Shown in pieces: positions 26,661 through 33,945 of a stretch of 39,654 nucleotides of DNA. Position 1 is the stretch's first letter; each line of letters opens with the position of its first letter. The stretch is from an uncultured Lachnospiraceae bacterium (lineage in GTDB: Bacteria > Bacillota > Clostridia > Lachnospirales > Lachnospiraceae). The notes below the pieces were generated by a model. The model ran no database searches, was not told where the DNA came from, and saw nothing but the letters and a program-made list of their open reading frames with translations. The stretch is taken from positions 1 through 39,654 of the forward strand of contig CALWSC010000094.1 of assembly GCA_944384105.1 (NCBI GenBank), written 5' to 3'. Made by a program: the position numbers and the translations under genes.

Positions 26661-26734
26661 CGCTGCACCTTTCCGGTAACATTGAGACTGTATAATAAAG
26701 GTAAATCAAAATAATACCAGGGAGGACAGATAAT

Positions 26735-27457
26735 ATGAATGTTATTCTTCAGACAAAAGGACTGAAAAAATATTACGGATCCGGTGAAGCGCTCGTACGG
26801 GCGCTCGACGGAGTGGATCTGCAGATCAAACGCGGAAAATTTACAGCGATCATCGGAACCTCAGGCAGCGGGAAGTCCACGCTGCTGAATATGCTCGGAG
26901 GTCTCGATACACCAACTGCCGGAACCGTCATCGTCGGCGGTACAGAACTGTCAAAGCTGAATAACGAGTCTGCGACTATCTTCCGGCGCCGGCAGATAGG
27001 ATTTATATTTCAAAATTATAACTTGATTCCAGTGCTCAATGTATGGGAAAATATCGTATTTCCGATCTCGCTGGATAATCGCAGACCGGATGAATCCTAT
27101 ATCATGCAACTCGTAAGACTGCTCGGACTGGAGGGAAAATTAGATCGTCTGCCGAATAATCTTTCAGGCGGTCAGCAGCAGCGCGTGGCTATCGCAAGAG
27201 CTCTTTCAACCAAACCATCCATCATACTGGCTGACGAACCTACCGGCAATCTGGATACAAAGACGAGCTTTGGCGTGATTTCTCTGCTGCGCCGGACAAG
27301 CAGGGAATTCAGTCAGACTATTGTCATGATCACCCATAATCCCGAAATCGCGCAGATGGCAGATCGGGTCGTACGGATCGAGGACGGCAGGATTGCAGGG
27401 GACGGTCTTGCATCAGAAGATAAGAAAGTAAAAGGGGGATACCGTGATGAGGTCTGA
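26735..27457 (+). CDS. ABC transporter ATP-binding protein (BceA type)
   Basis: A 240-residue ATPase with all motifs: Walker A GTSGSGKST (41-49), signature LSGGQQQR (about 143-150), Walker B IILADE and H-loop His201 in MITHNPE. It is close in sequence to the two other ATPases of this window, but unlike the fused one it is complete. The ATG follows CAGGGAGGACAG. It overlaps the permease gene by 11 bp. It is divergent from a BceRS-like two-component system, the usual layout of bacitracin- or lantibiotic-resistance modules, where the transporter both detoxifies and signals to the kinase. The drug is not known. Confidence 0.95.
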   Translation: MNVILQTKGLKKYYGSGEALVRALDGVDLQIKRGKFTAIIGTSGSGKSTLLNMLGGLDTPTAGTVIVGGTELSKLNNESATIFRRRQIGFIFQNYNLIPVLNVWENIVFPISLDNRRPDESYIMQLVRLLGLEGKLDRLPNNLSGGQQQRVAIARALSTKPSIILADEPTGNLDTKTSFGVISLLRRTSREFSQTIVMITHNPEIAQMADRVVRIEDGRIAGDGLASEDKKVKGGYRDEV

Positions 27458-29996
27458 GACAATCAGCAAAACAGCACTCCGCCATGTAGAAAAAGGCATG
27501 ATGGCGGCAAACCGGGTTAGAAATCTATTCGCCGTGCTCGCGATCGTGCTGACAACATTTATGATCTCCACCGTTTTCAGTCTTGGATTCAGCTATGTTA
27601 CAAACATGAAGCTCTCTCAGGTACGCCAGGCGGGAACTTCAGCGAATGCTTCTCTCCCGCTTCCGTCTGCAGAACAGGAAGAACAGATAAAGGCGCTTGA
27701 TTATGTCGAGTCTGTCGGTCATCAAATTGAAATTGGAGCGGTCAGCCAGCTCAATAATGCCGGCAATCCGCTGACCATAGCAATCAAATATTATGATACA
27801 GCAGAGTGGGAGAAACACTATCAGGAGGCAGTCAGCGATATCTATGGAGCTTATCCAAAAGCAAAAAACGAGATTATGCTGAACCGGGAAGCGCTGTCGC
27901 AGCTTGCGATTGACTCACCGTATGTCGGTATGGAGATTCCTCTGACATATACGGACAAGAACGGGGAACATACAGATACGTTTCTTCTAAGCGGATGGTT
28001 TAAAGATTACTCAGGAGCAGGAATTGCATTTCTTTCCGATACCTGGTGCCAGGCTGCCGGTTACAGCGCAGAAACGGACGGAAGCCTTTCCATCCGGCTG
28101 CAGGATCCAGAATTTACCCTGACCCGTCTTGCGGCAGATGTGCCGCTCCGGGAAGGCCAGAACATCGGAGGAACTTTTTCTCTTGCCTCCGGCGGAAATT
28201 CAATGGTGATTATGGCTGCTCTGTTAATACTATTTATCATAGCCAGCGGCTATCTTCTGATTTACAATGTACTGTATATTTCCGTCACAAAGGACACCCG
28301 CTTTTACGGACTGTTAAAAACAGTAGGGACATCGCAGGCACAGATCAAATCTCTCGTAAAGCGTCAGGCGCTCCGTTTTGCGCTCATCGGCATCCCTACA
28401 GGAACCGTACTTGCAGCGCTTGTCTCTGTGTTCCTTGTGCCTTTTGTGTTGGAAAACGGCGGATTTACAGGGATTGTTTCCGGCTCGGATGCAGTTGTAT
28501 CCTTTCAGCCGCTGATCTTCCTGTTTTCAATCGTGTTCTCCGCCTTCACAGTCTGGATCAGCTGCAGCCTTCCGGCAAGGTCAGCATCCAGAATCTCCCC
28601 GATGGAGGCGCTGCGCTACCAGAACTTTGTACCTAAAAAACGGAAATCCCGCAGTTCCAGAAACGGCGGCAATCTGCTCGTCATGGCGTACCATAATATC
28701 TTCCGTGACAAGAAGCGCGCTCTTCTGGTATTTCTTTCCCTGTTCATGGGAACCGTCACGATACTTGGCGTTAACGGCGTCCTGGGAAGTATGACGGCAG
28801 AAAATTATATTAAGAAGTATTCAAATTATACCTTTGAGTTTCTGGATGATCAGTTCTATTCCCTTTCCGGGCAGGGAGGTGACTTCATCCCGCAGTACGA
28901 CGCGAAATTTGTCTCTCAGATTGCGGAAACAGACGGTGTCTCGGATGTCCATGTGAGATATGGAACCTTCGCAGATCTCACATTTGACGAGGAACAGTTT
29001 CGCCCTGTACTCGACGCGGCTTACAATGAATGGTATGCCCCAGCAGAAAAATCACGGGAAGAGATGGACAGTGACCTGCAGGCTCTGATTGACAGCGGCA
29101 GATATGGAGCATATATTTTCACTGTGGAGGAAAGCAAAGTAGAAGCGTATAATAAGAGCCACAAAGATAAGATCGACCTGGACGCTTTCCGCCGGGGCGA
29201 TACGGCGATTGTATCGGGGCTGTATTACTACAGCGAGCTGGTGGGAAGAGATCTCTCCTTTGCTGCTGAAGATGAAGACGGCAAAACAGCATCCTTCCAT
29301 GTGGACGGATACTGGTCATACGAGGACTTCCGCAATACCTTCTTCCCGGAAAGCCGGTATGAAGGGCTGAGTATTGTTGCGCCGGAGGCAGTCATTGTCA
29401 GCGAGGAGGGAATGAAACGGCTGACCGATCACGCGCTGATCTGTGATATAGGCGTGGATATCAGCAATATTTCCCAACTTGACCGTGTGGGTGCAGAACT
29501 TCAGGAGCTGGCAGGCACACTGACCGGGGAATATGTGAATCTCGTCAGTACAGCAGACCAGAGAGATACATGGAATACCTTTTTCTCCAGTCTCTCAGTG
29601 CTCGGAAACGGTGCCTCCATCCTCTTAATTCTGATCGGTCTGATCAACTTTATCAATGTGATGCTCACCGGCGTTATTGAAAGAAAATATGAATTTGCGA
29701 TTATGGAAAGTGTGGGAATGACAAAAAAGCAGATTCAAAAAACCCTCACCATGGAAGGCGGTCTGTATGCTCTGATTACCGCCGGACTGATCATGACGCT
29801 CGGCAATGCATTTTTGCTTCTGGTCAAACATGCCGTCCCAGGAATTGCAGACTATGCGCAGTTTACATATCCGGTGTTCCTGGTAATCGGACTGATAGCG
29901 GCAATCTTTGCAATCTGCCTGGCAGTCCCGCCGTTCGTGTACAGCTTTGTATCCAAAGAAACCGTAATCGAGCGGCTGCACAGCTTTGAGAACTGA
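27447..29996 (+). CDS. FtsX-family ABC permease (BceB-like role)
   Basis: An 849-residue membrane partner of the preceding ATPase. Helices lie at the N-terminus (about 22-48), in a middle cluster (about 255-380, containing SGYLLIYNVLYISVTKDTRF), at the start of the second half (about 425) and in a C-terminal cluster. Two large extracytoplasmic domains fall between, as in duplicated FtsX permeases. I use ATG 27447, preceded by AAAGGGGGAT; an adjacent GTG three bases upstream is less likely. Overlap with the ATPase implies coupled translation. In this family the large external domain contacts the peptide or lipid target. A terminator follows at about 30.06 kb. Confidence 0.93.
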   Translation: MRSETISKTALRHVEKGMMAANRVRNLFAVLAIVLTTFMISTVFSLGFSYVTNMKLSQVRQAGTSANASLPLPSAEQEEQIKALDYVESVGHQIEIGAVSQLNNAGNPLTIAIKYYDTAEWEKHYQEAVSDIYGAYPKAKNEIMLNREALSQLAIDSPYVGMEIPLTYTDKNGEHTDTFLLSGWFKDYSGAGIAFLSDTWCQAAGYSAETDGSLSIRLQDPEFTLTRLAADVPLREGQNIGGTFSLASGGNSMVIMAALLILFIIASGYLLIYNVLYISVTKDTRFYGLLKTVGTSQAQIKSLVKRQALRFALIGIPTGTVLAALVSVFLVPFVLENGGFTGIVSGSDAVVSFQPLIFLFSIVFSAFTVWISCSLPARSASRISPMEALRYQNFVPKKRKSRSSRNGGNLLVMAYHNIFRDKKRALLVFLSLFMGTVTILGVNGVLGSMTAENYIKKYSNYTFEFLDDQFYSLSGQGGDFIPQYDAKFVSQIAETDGVSDVHVRYGTFADLTFDEEQFRPVLDAAYNEWYAPAEKSREEMDSDLQALIDSGRYGAYIFTVEESKVEAYNKSHKDKIDLDAFRRGDTAIVSGLYYYSELVGRDLSFAAEDEDGKTASFHVDGYWSYEDFRNTFFPESRYEGLSIVAPEAVIVSEEGMKRLTDHALICDIGVDISNISQLDRVGAELQELAGTLTGEYVNLVSTADQRDTWNTFFSSLSVLGNGASILLILIGLINFINVMLTGVIERKYEFAIMESVGMTKKQIQKTLTMEGGLYALITAGLIMTLGNAFLLLVKHAVPGIADYAQFTYPVFLVIGLIAAIFAICLAVPPFVYSFVSKETVIERLHSFEN

Positions 29997-30061
29997 TGAA
30001 AAGGCGCTGCTGAGGGAAGAAACGACATAAATTATCCCTGCAGCCGCTCCGTATAATATGG

Positions 30062-30105
30062 CAGGCAGCTTCGTTGGAAAAACGAAACTGCCTGTGATTC
30101 TTTTA
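30062..30105. terminator. Terminator between ABC permease and convergent reductase
   Basis: CAGGCAGCTTCGTT (30062-30075) pairs with AACGAAACTGCCTG (30081-30094), 13 of 14 positions, with a short A-rich loop and GATTCTTTTAT after it. It can serve both convergent genes. Confidence 0.78.
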
Positions 30106-30131
30106 TAAATCCATCTCTGAATGAAGAATAA

Positions 30132-30665
30132 CTACAGCTGATTTCCGAGTTTATACGCCATTTCCGGATACGGGCTGCGTTGTGTCATCGATGGAGTTCC
30201 ACATCCCCTTCCAAGCACCATACCCTGATCCTGCAGATTCAGATATCTGACCAGTGTACGATAATGACTTTCCAGTGCGTCAAATGTCCAGTTGTCGCTG
30301 TTCCATGCAACAGTGAGAAGAGCCGATTTCATATGCTTTCTGGTAATACTGCTGTTATAGGCGCAAAACCGGTCAATCACGATTTTAAGCTGTGCCGACA
30401 TTCCATAGTAATAAAGCGGTGTCGCAAAGACGATCATATCAGCGTCCAGGACAGCTTCCCTTATTTTCTGATTATCGTCATGCAATATACAGGGACCCTC
30501 ATATCCGCATGTTACGCATCCGGTACATGGACGGATATGCATATTCTCAAGATCGAACCTTATGACACTGTGCCCTGCTGCTTCCGCTCCCTGACTGAAA
30601 TTCTCAACTAAAATATTTGTGGATCCCTTTTTATTCGGACTTCCCTGTAAAATTACAATCTTCAT
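30132..30665 (-). CDS. Iron-sulfur flavoprotein-like NAD(P)H reductase
   Basis: A 177-residue flavodoxin-fold protein. The FMN loop is QGSPNKKGSTNILV (about 6-19). The motif CTGCVTCGYEGPC near residue 50 fits the compact CX2CX2CX5C iron-sulfur pattern of Isf proteins. ATPLYYYGMSAQLKIVIDR (about 85) is the second FMN-contacting segment. It is related to the two reductases near 20-21 kb but stands alone, without a regulator. It is probably an electron-transfer or electrophile-reducing enzyme. Start: ATG after AGGAGGAGGCTGCAG. The intergenic stretch 30666-30872 holds no gene that I can support. Confidence 0.88.
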   Translation of the reverse strand: MKIVILQGSPNKKGSTNILVENFSQGAEAAGHSVIRFDLENMHIRPCTGCVTCGYEGPCILHDDNQKIREAVLDADMIVFATPLYYYGMSAQLKIVIDRFCAYNSSITRKHMKSALLTVAWNSDNWTFDALESHYRTLVRYLNLQDQGMVLGRGCGTPSMTQRSPYPEMAYKLGNQL

Positions 30666-30872
30666 CTGCAGCCTCCTCCTTTTTGCTGTCGGTCAGCTAT
30701 GCTTTGTCATTCCGTAATATTTTATGATTCTATCCGTGCAGCATTGGTACCCGTTATTTGATTACTTAGAAGCTGACCTCCTGCCCCTATATTATCGGGT
30801 TTATTGTAGTCCGCGCTCCATTTTCCCGGAAGAGTTTAAAGTAATTTTTTCTGTCTTTATTCCAGCGATGAA

Positions 30873-31220
30873 TTATGAATCCTGCAAAGGCTGCCGCCCC
30901 GAATAGTAGGGTATGCACAGATATGTGCCCGACTGTATGGTGTCTGAGGAGATCCGGTTTAACTGCTTGATTTCCTTAATATAAGCTCCGATATCGGAAT
31001 ACTCCTTGGTCCAGTGTTCAGAAGCAATGCTCCAAAGACTGTCACCCTGACTTACATAAATGCTTGTGTAATATTTATATCTGCCGCCATCATAAGTTCC
31101 GTCCGCATTCGCCGGCTTAGCAGTAAAACATGTGATCAGATAACCAATGATCAGAACTGCCGCGGCAATTCTCTTTGGATAATATTTCTTCTTTCTGCTT
31201 CTGTGCGGTTCGTGCGCCAT
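30873..31220 (-). CDS. LysM-domain SOS cell-division inhibitor, YneA-like
   Basis: A 115-residue membrane-anchored protein. A basic N-terminus (SRKKKYYPKR) leads to one transmembrane helix (about 18-36), then a short LysM domain (YVSQGDSLWSIASEHW to GTYLCIPYY). This is the architecture of Bacillus YneA, which blocks septation during the SOS response. ATG 31220 (MAHEPH) is preferred: GGAGGG is well spaced from it but nearly touches the ATG two codons upstream. It has a perfect SigA promoter with two LexA boxes and lies beside lexA, as yneA does in Bacillus. The function is inferred from architecture, control and neighbourhood. Confidence 0.85.
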   Translation of the reverse strand: MAHEPHRSRKKKYYPKRIAAAVLIIGYLITCFTAKPANADGTYDGGRYKYYTSIYVSQGDSLWSIASEHWTKEYSDIGAYIKEIKQLNRISSDTIQSGTYLCIPYYSGRQPLQDS

Positions 31221-31252
31221 ATTCATCCCTCCGTGATTAATTAATGCCGAAT

Positions 31253-31266
31253 CGAACGTGTGTTCT
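31253..31266. promoter_or_regulatory. LexA box near the YneA-like transcription start
   Basis: CGAACGTGTGTTCT matches 13 of 14 positions of the Bacillus-type LexA box CGAACRNRYGTTYG. It lies just downstream of the -10 element of the YneA-like gene. Confidence 0.85.
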
Positions 31267-31276
31267 ATACAAGGAT

Positions 31277-31305
31277 ATTATATATTCCGAACATACGTTT
31301 GTCAA
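31277..31305 (-). promoter_or_regulatory. Promoter of the YneA-like gene with perfect LexA box
   Basis: Minus-strand TTGACA (31305-31300), 17-bp spacer, TATAAT (31282-31277): full SigA consensus. The spacer is covered by CGAACATACGTTTG at 31288-31301, a 14 of 14 match to the LexA box CGAACRNRYGTTYG. A strong promoter fully covered by the repressor fits tight SOS control. Confidence 0.93.
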
Positions 31306-31319
31306 TAAGGATTTCTGTA

Positions 31320-31354
31320 CACAAAAAGAACGGGCGGTACATGTATACCGCCCG
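31320..31354 (-). terminator. Terminator after the small membrane protein gene
   Basis: On the minus strand CGGGCGGTA pairs with TACCGCCCG (+ coordinates 31346-31354 and 31331-31339), followed by TTCTTTTTG. It separates the small membrane gene from the YneA-like gene. Confidence 0.8.
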
Positions 31355-31370
31355 CTTTGGGATGATGATG

Positions 31371-31700
31371 CTATTTCAGAATTTTAAGATTATAGCCTTT
31401 CTTTTTTGTATAACTCTTTTGGAAAAGATCGTTTCGGTTTCTGAGCTGATCCCGGTGAGATGTATGCGGCTCCTGGTTCAGGTTGGGATGGTAGCTTCCG
31501 AAAATATGTGCCATCTTTTCCCTTGTATAGTTCCATCCACATCCGATTGCCATACAGGTTTTCAGATATGCATGGAAAAGGAGGTCCCCCGCTCTTCGAA
31601 TCAGCCCGCTGCTCTTACCGGCATATGCTCTCATGAGGAGATAAAAACCGATAACAAGAATACATGCCAAAATCAAAATATTGCGAATCAGTTCTAACAT
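31371..31700 (-). CDS. Small membrane protein of unknown function in the SOS locus
   Basis: About 109 residues from ATG 31700, which has AAGGAGG nine bases upstream; an in-frame TTG three codons earlier is unlikely. One N-terminal transmembrane helix (MLELIRNILILACILVIGFY) precedes a basic, Cys- and His-containing cytoplasmic or external tail with no motif I recognise. It lies between lexA and the YneA-like gene and has its own promoter (31745-31773) and terminator. Its promoter carries no LexA box; the nearest boxes are about 45 bp upstream, over the lexA promoter. No function is assigned. Confidence 0.7.
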   Translation of the reverse strand: MLELIRNILILACILVIGFYLLMRAYAGKSSGLIRRAGDLLFHAYLKTCMAIGCGWNYTREKMAHIFGSYHPNLNQEPHTSHRDQLRNRNDLFQKSYTKKKGYNLKILK

Positions 31701-31744
31701 ATATTTCAACCTCCTTTTCTAATTGTTCTTCTTTAATTGTCTTT

Positions 31745-31773
31745 ATTTTAAAACTTTTATTGAAAATAGTCAA
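31745..31773 (-). promoter_or_regulatory. SigA-type promoter of the small membrane protein gene
   Basis: Minus-strand TTGACT (31773-31768), 17-bp spacer, TAAAAT (31750-31745). One mismatch to consensus in each hexamer. No LexA box overlaps it. Confidence 0.6.
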
Positions 31774-31815
31774 TATATTTATTAAAAATTTTTGATTTTT
31801 CTGTCATGCCATAAC

Positions 31816-31869
31816 CGAACAAACATTCCCGAATATTTGTTTGCATTTTTATCCCGCCTGTGTTATGAT
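31816..31869 (+). promoter_or_regulatory. lexA promoter region with two abutting LexA-box-like sites
   Basis: CGAACAAACATTCC (31816-31829) and CGAATATTTGTTTG (31830-31843) each match 12 of 14 positions of CGAACRNRYGTTYG and lie end to end. The second overlaps the -35 region (31841-31846) of a promoter with -10 TATGAT at 31864-31869, spacer 17. Weaker boxes than those of the YneA-like gene fit leaky autorepression of lexA. Confidence 0.7.
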
Positions 31870-31896
31870 AAACATAAAATCAGGGAGGATATACCT

Positions 31897-32517
31897 ATGG
31901 CATATGGAAAAATCACAACTAAACAGGCGGAGATTCTGGACTACATAAAAAACGAGATTGCGAACCGTGGATTTCCTCCCGCTGTGCGTGAGATCTGTGA
32001 GGCGGTGAATTTAAAGTCCACCTCGTCCGTACATTCCCATTTGGAGACGCTCGAGAAGAACGGCTATATCCGCCGTGATCCGACCAAACCGCGCGCGATT
32101 GAGATCGTGGACGATAATTTTAATCTTGCGCGAAAGGAGATCGTGTACGTTCCGGAAGTTGGACGCGTTGCGGCGGGAGAACCGATTCTGGCAGTCGAAA
32201 ATATCGATTCGTATTTCCCTCTCCCATCGGAGCATGTACCTAAGGGAGAGACGTTTCTGTTAAAGGTCAAGGGAGACAGCATGGTGAACGCCGGAATTTT
32301 CAACGGTGACCACATTCTGATTGCAAAGCAGCCCACTGCAGAGAACGGCGAGATCGTCGTTGCGATGATTGACGATTCCGCAACTGTAAAGACCTACTAC
32401 AGAGAGGAAGATCATATACGGCTGCAGCCGGAGAACGATTATATGGATCCCATTATTGTGCGGGAGAATCTTCAGATTGTCGGAAAAGTAGTTGGGGTAT
32501 TCCGGTTCATGAAGTAA
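31897..32517 (+). CDS. lexA: LexA repressor
   Basis: A 206-residue SOS master repressor. The N-terminal winged helix carries AVREICEAVNLKSTSSVHSH (29-48). The self-cleavage site is Ala93-Gly94 in GRVAAGEP, and the latent protease dyad is Ser128 (KGDSMVNAG) and Lys165 (ATVKTYY). RecA filaments trigger cleavage, which frees the LexA boxes. ATG 31897 follows CAGGGAGG and gives the standard LexA N-terminus; the open frame extends further upstream but runs through the operator. It is divergent from a small membrane gene and, beyond it, the YneA-like SOS gene. Confidence 0.97.
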   Translation: MAYGKITTKQAEILDYIKNEIANRGFPPAVREICEAVNLKSTSSVHSHLETLEKNGYIRRDPTKPRAIEIVDDNFNLARKEIVYVPEVGRVAAGEPILAVENIDSYFPLPSEHVPKGETFLLKVKGDSMVNAGIFNGDHILIAKQPTAENGEIVVAMIDDSATVKTYYREEDHIRLQPENDYMDPIIVRENLQIVGKVVGVFRFMK

Positions 32518-32521
32518 ATTA

Positions 32522-32569
32522 GGGGGAAGGCGCCGTTGAAGCGTGCTTCCCCTTCATTCTCTTTTTATT
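32522..32569 (+). terminator. Terminator after lexA
   Basis: GGGGAAG (32523-32529) pairs with CTTCCCC (32546-32552), with GCGC/GCGT extending the helix, followed by TTCATTCTCTTTTTATTTT. It lies 5 bp after the lexA stop and may also serve the convergent membrane gene. Confidence 0.7.
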
Positions 32570-33350
32570 TTCCCCGTCGATAGCGAATAATAAAATAGAT
32601 CATGACCCAAATTGCCGCCGTATCTGCTCCAAGACATGGAAAATAGACAGTCTGCGGAAGTCTATTAAAATTCGGGTGGCTGAAGACGCAGATTGCACTG
32701 AAAAGTATTACAGCGATCAGACTGATCAGAATTCCCGCAGGGCTGTAACGCTTCTCTGGCTCAAAAGATGCTCTCCAGCGCAGCTTTCTTTCCAGCATGA
32801 ACAGGAGCGCATCCTCATCTTCATACCCCTTTGCAAAGGTCATTGCTGTATTTCCCATCTGTCCGTTTGGATAGCGTACCTGGCAAAGCAGTGAGTAAGA
32901 ATCAGAGCGCTCCGTGATCTTATCCGCACTCAGAATTTCCAGAGCTGAGGGAGGCACACTTTTCTCCTGCTCAGCTTGCTGCCGGATCCGGGGAATCAGG
33001 TTCCGAATTTCTGTCAGCATCGCTGCCATGCCGAACAGTCCTTTTCTATACCTGATCATATCCCGGATATCCAGCACATACAGCCGTCCGCTTTCATCCT
33101 GAAAGAAGATAATAGACGCTATCATCAGACGACATCCCATCTTAGCGGAAAAAGTAATAACAGTTACGACTGTAAGCAGGCACATTGCCAGAGAAACTGC
33201 CGCTTTATATTCTTCTTTGGCGCAGATCGTAAGAACAGCCGCAGCAGCCGTCATTCCGGCGGCGAGCACAGCTATCCCGGCAATGCCTGCCCAGATATAA
33301 ATGGGAGTTCGATTCTTCTTGCTCTGTGTATCCTGCATCCAAATCTTCAT
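32565..33350 (-). CDS. Membrane protein of unknown function
   Basis: A 261-residue protein with two N-terminal helices (about 18-42 and 52-70), a soluble middle domain of about 130 residues containing IIFFQDESGRLYVLDIRD and FAKGYEDEDALLFMLERK, and two C-terminal helices (about 207-225 and 238-255). I do not recognise the family. The ATG overlaps the stop of the metallophosphoesterase gene by 4 bp (ATGA), so it is the second gene of a two-gene operon. The overlap supports this start over an in-frame ATG four codons later. Confidence 0.75.
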   Translation of the reverse strand: MKIWMQDTQSKKNRTPIYIWAGIAGIAVLAAGMTAAAAVLTICAKEEYKAAVSLAMCLLTVVTVITFSAKMGCRLMIASIIFFQDESGRLYVLDIRDMIRYRKGLFGMAAMLTEIRNLIPRIRQQAEQEKSVPPSALEILSADKITERSDSYSLLCQVRYPNGQMGNTAMTFAKGYEDEDALLFMLERKLRWRASFEPEKRYSPAGILISLIAVILFSAICVFSHPNFNRLPQTVYFPCLGADTAAIWVMIYFIIRYRRGK

Positions 33351-33829
33351 ACATTCTCCTCACGAATTACGATCTTTTCAATCCCCAGAATCTTCCCATC
33401 CGCTACAGTCATCACTGCCATGGTCAGTTCCCCGCCAAATCGTTTCCTGCCGCAGCTGCCCGGATTCAGCCACAGTCTTCCTCCGATGACTTTCTGCGCA
33501 TACTTATGTGTATGTCCATACACCACCACCTGCGCTCCTGCAGCCTGTCTTCCCGCATCCCTGCGGTCATGCACTGCCAGAAACGAAATCCCTGCAAGCG
33601 TACATGCAAGCGTCCTTCTCAGATACCCAAGAGCAATGTCATTATTCCCGCGCACCACATAAATATTAGTCAGCCCGCGCATCTCATCCATCACCCGTTC
33701 ATCTGTTACATCCCCTGCATGAACCGCCGCATCACACGACTTCAGAATTTCCTTCACCTGCGGCAGCAAAACATCATGCGTATCCGCCAGAATTGCAATG
33801 CGTGTTGGATTCAAATTTTTCTGCTGCAT
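33347..33829 (-). CDS. YfcE/MJ0936-type metallophosphoesterase
   Basis: A 160-residue calcineurin-like phosphodiesterase. The metal ligands are all visible: Asp16 and His18 (LADTHD), Asp40 (HAGD), Asn in RGNNDIA (61-64), His87 (AVHDRR) and His106/His108 (YGHTHKY). These proteins hydrolyse phosphodiesters in vitro; the natural substrate is usually unknown. ATG 33829 is chosen because AAAGGAGAG precedes it and the family motif begins 15 residues later; the open frame extends 35 codons upstream without a ribosome site. It is translationally coupled to the following membrane protein gene. Confidence 0.9.
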   Translation of the reverse strand: MQQKNLNPTRIAILADTHDVLLPQVKEILKSCDAAVHAGDVTDERVMDEMRGLTNIYVVRGNNDIALGYLRRTLACTLAGISFLAVHDRRDAGRQAAGAQVVVYGHTHKYAQKVIGGRLWLNPGSCGRKRFGGELTMAVMTVADGKILGIEKIVIREENV

Positions 33830-33945
33830 GTTCTCTCTCCTTTGTAATCCAAAATTATATATTGTTGAGCCTGCCGCGAAACCGTGCCAGATTGCCGTGA
33901 AAACCTGCTGGATTTTAGCTCGCTTTCCCTTCATAATAACCCCAA

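Noticed and set aside
30724-30906. 60-codon frame between the reductase and the YneA-like gene
   Set aside because: No convincing ribosome site, no recognisable motif, and it runs into the end of the YneA-like gene on the other strand.
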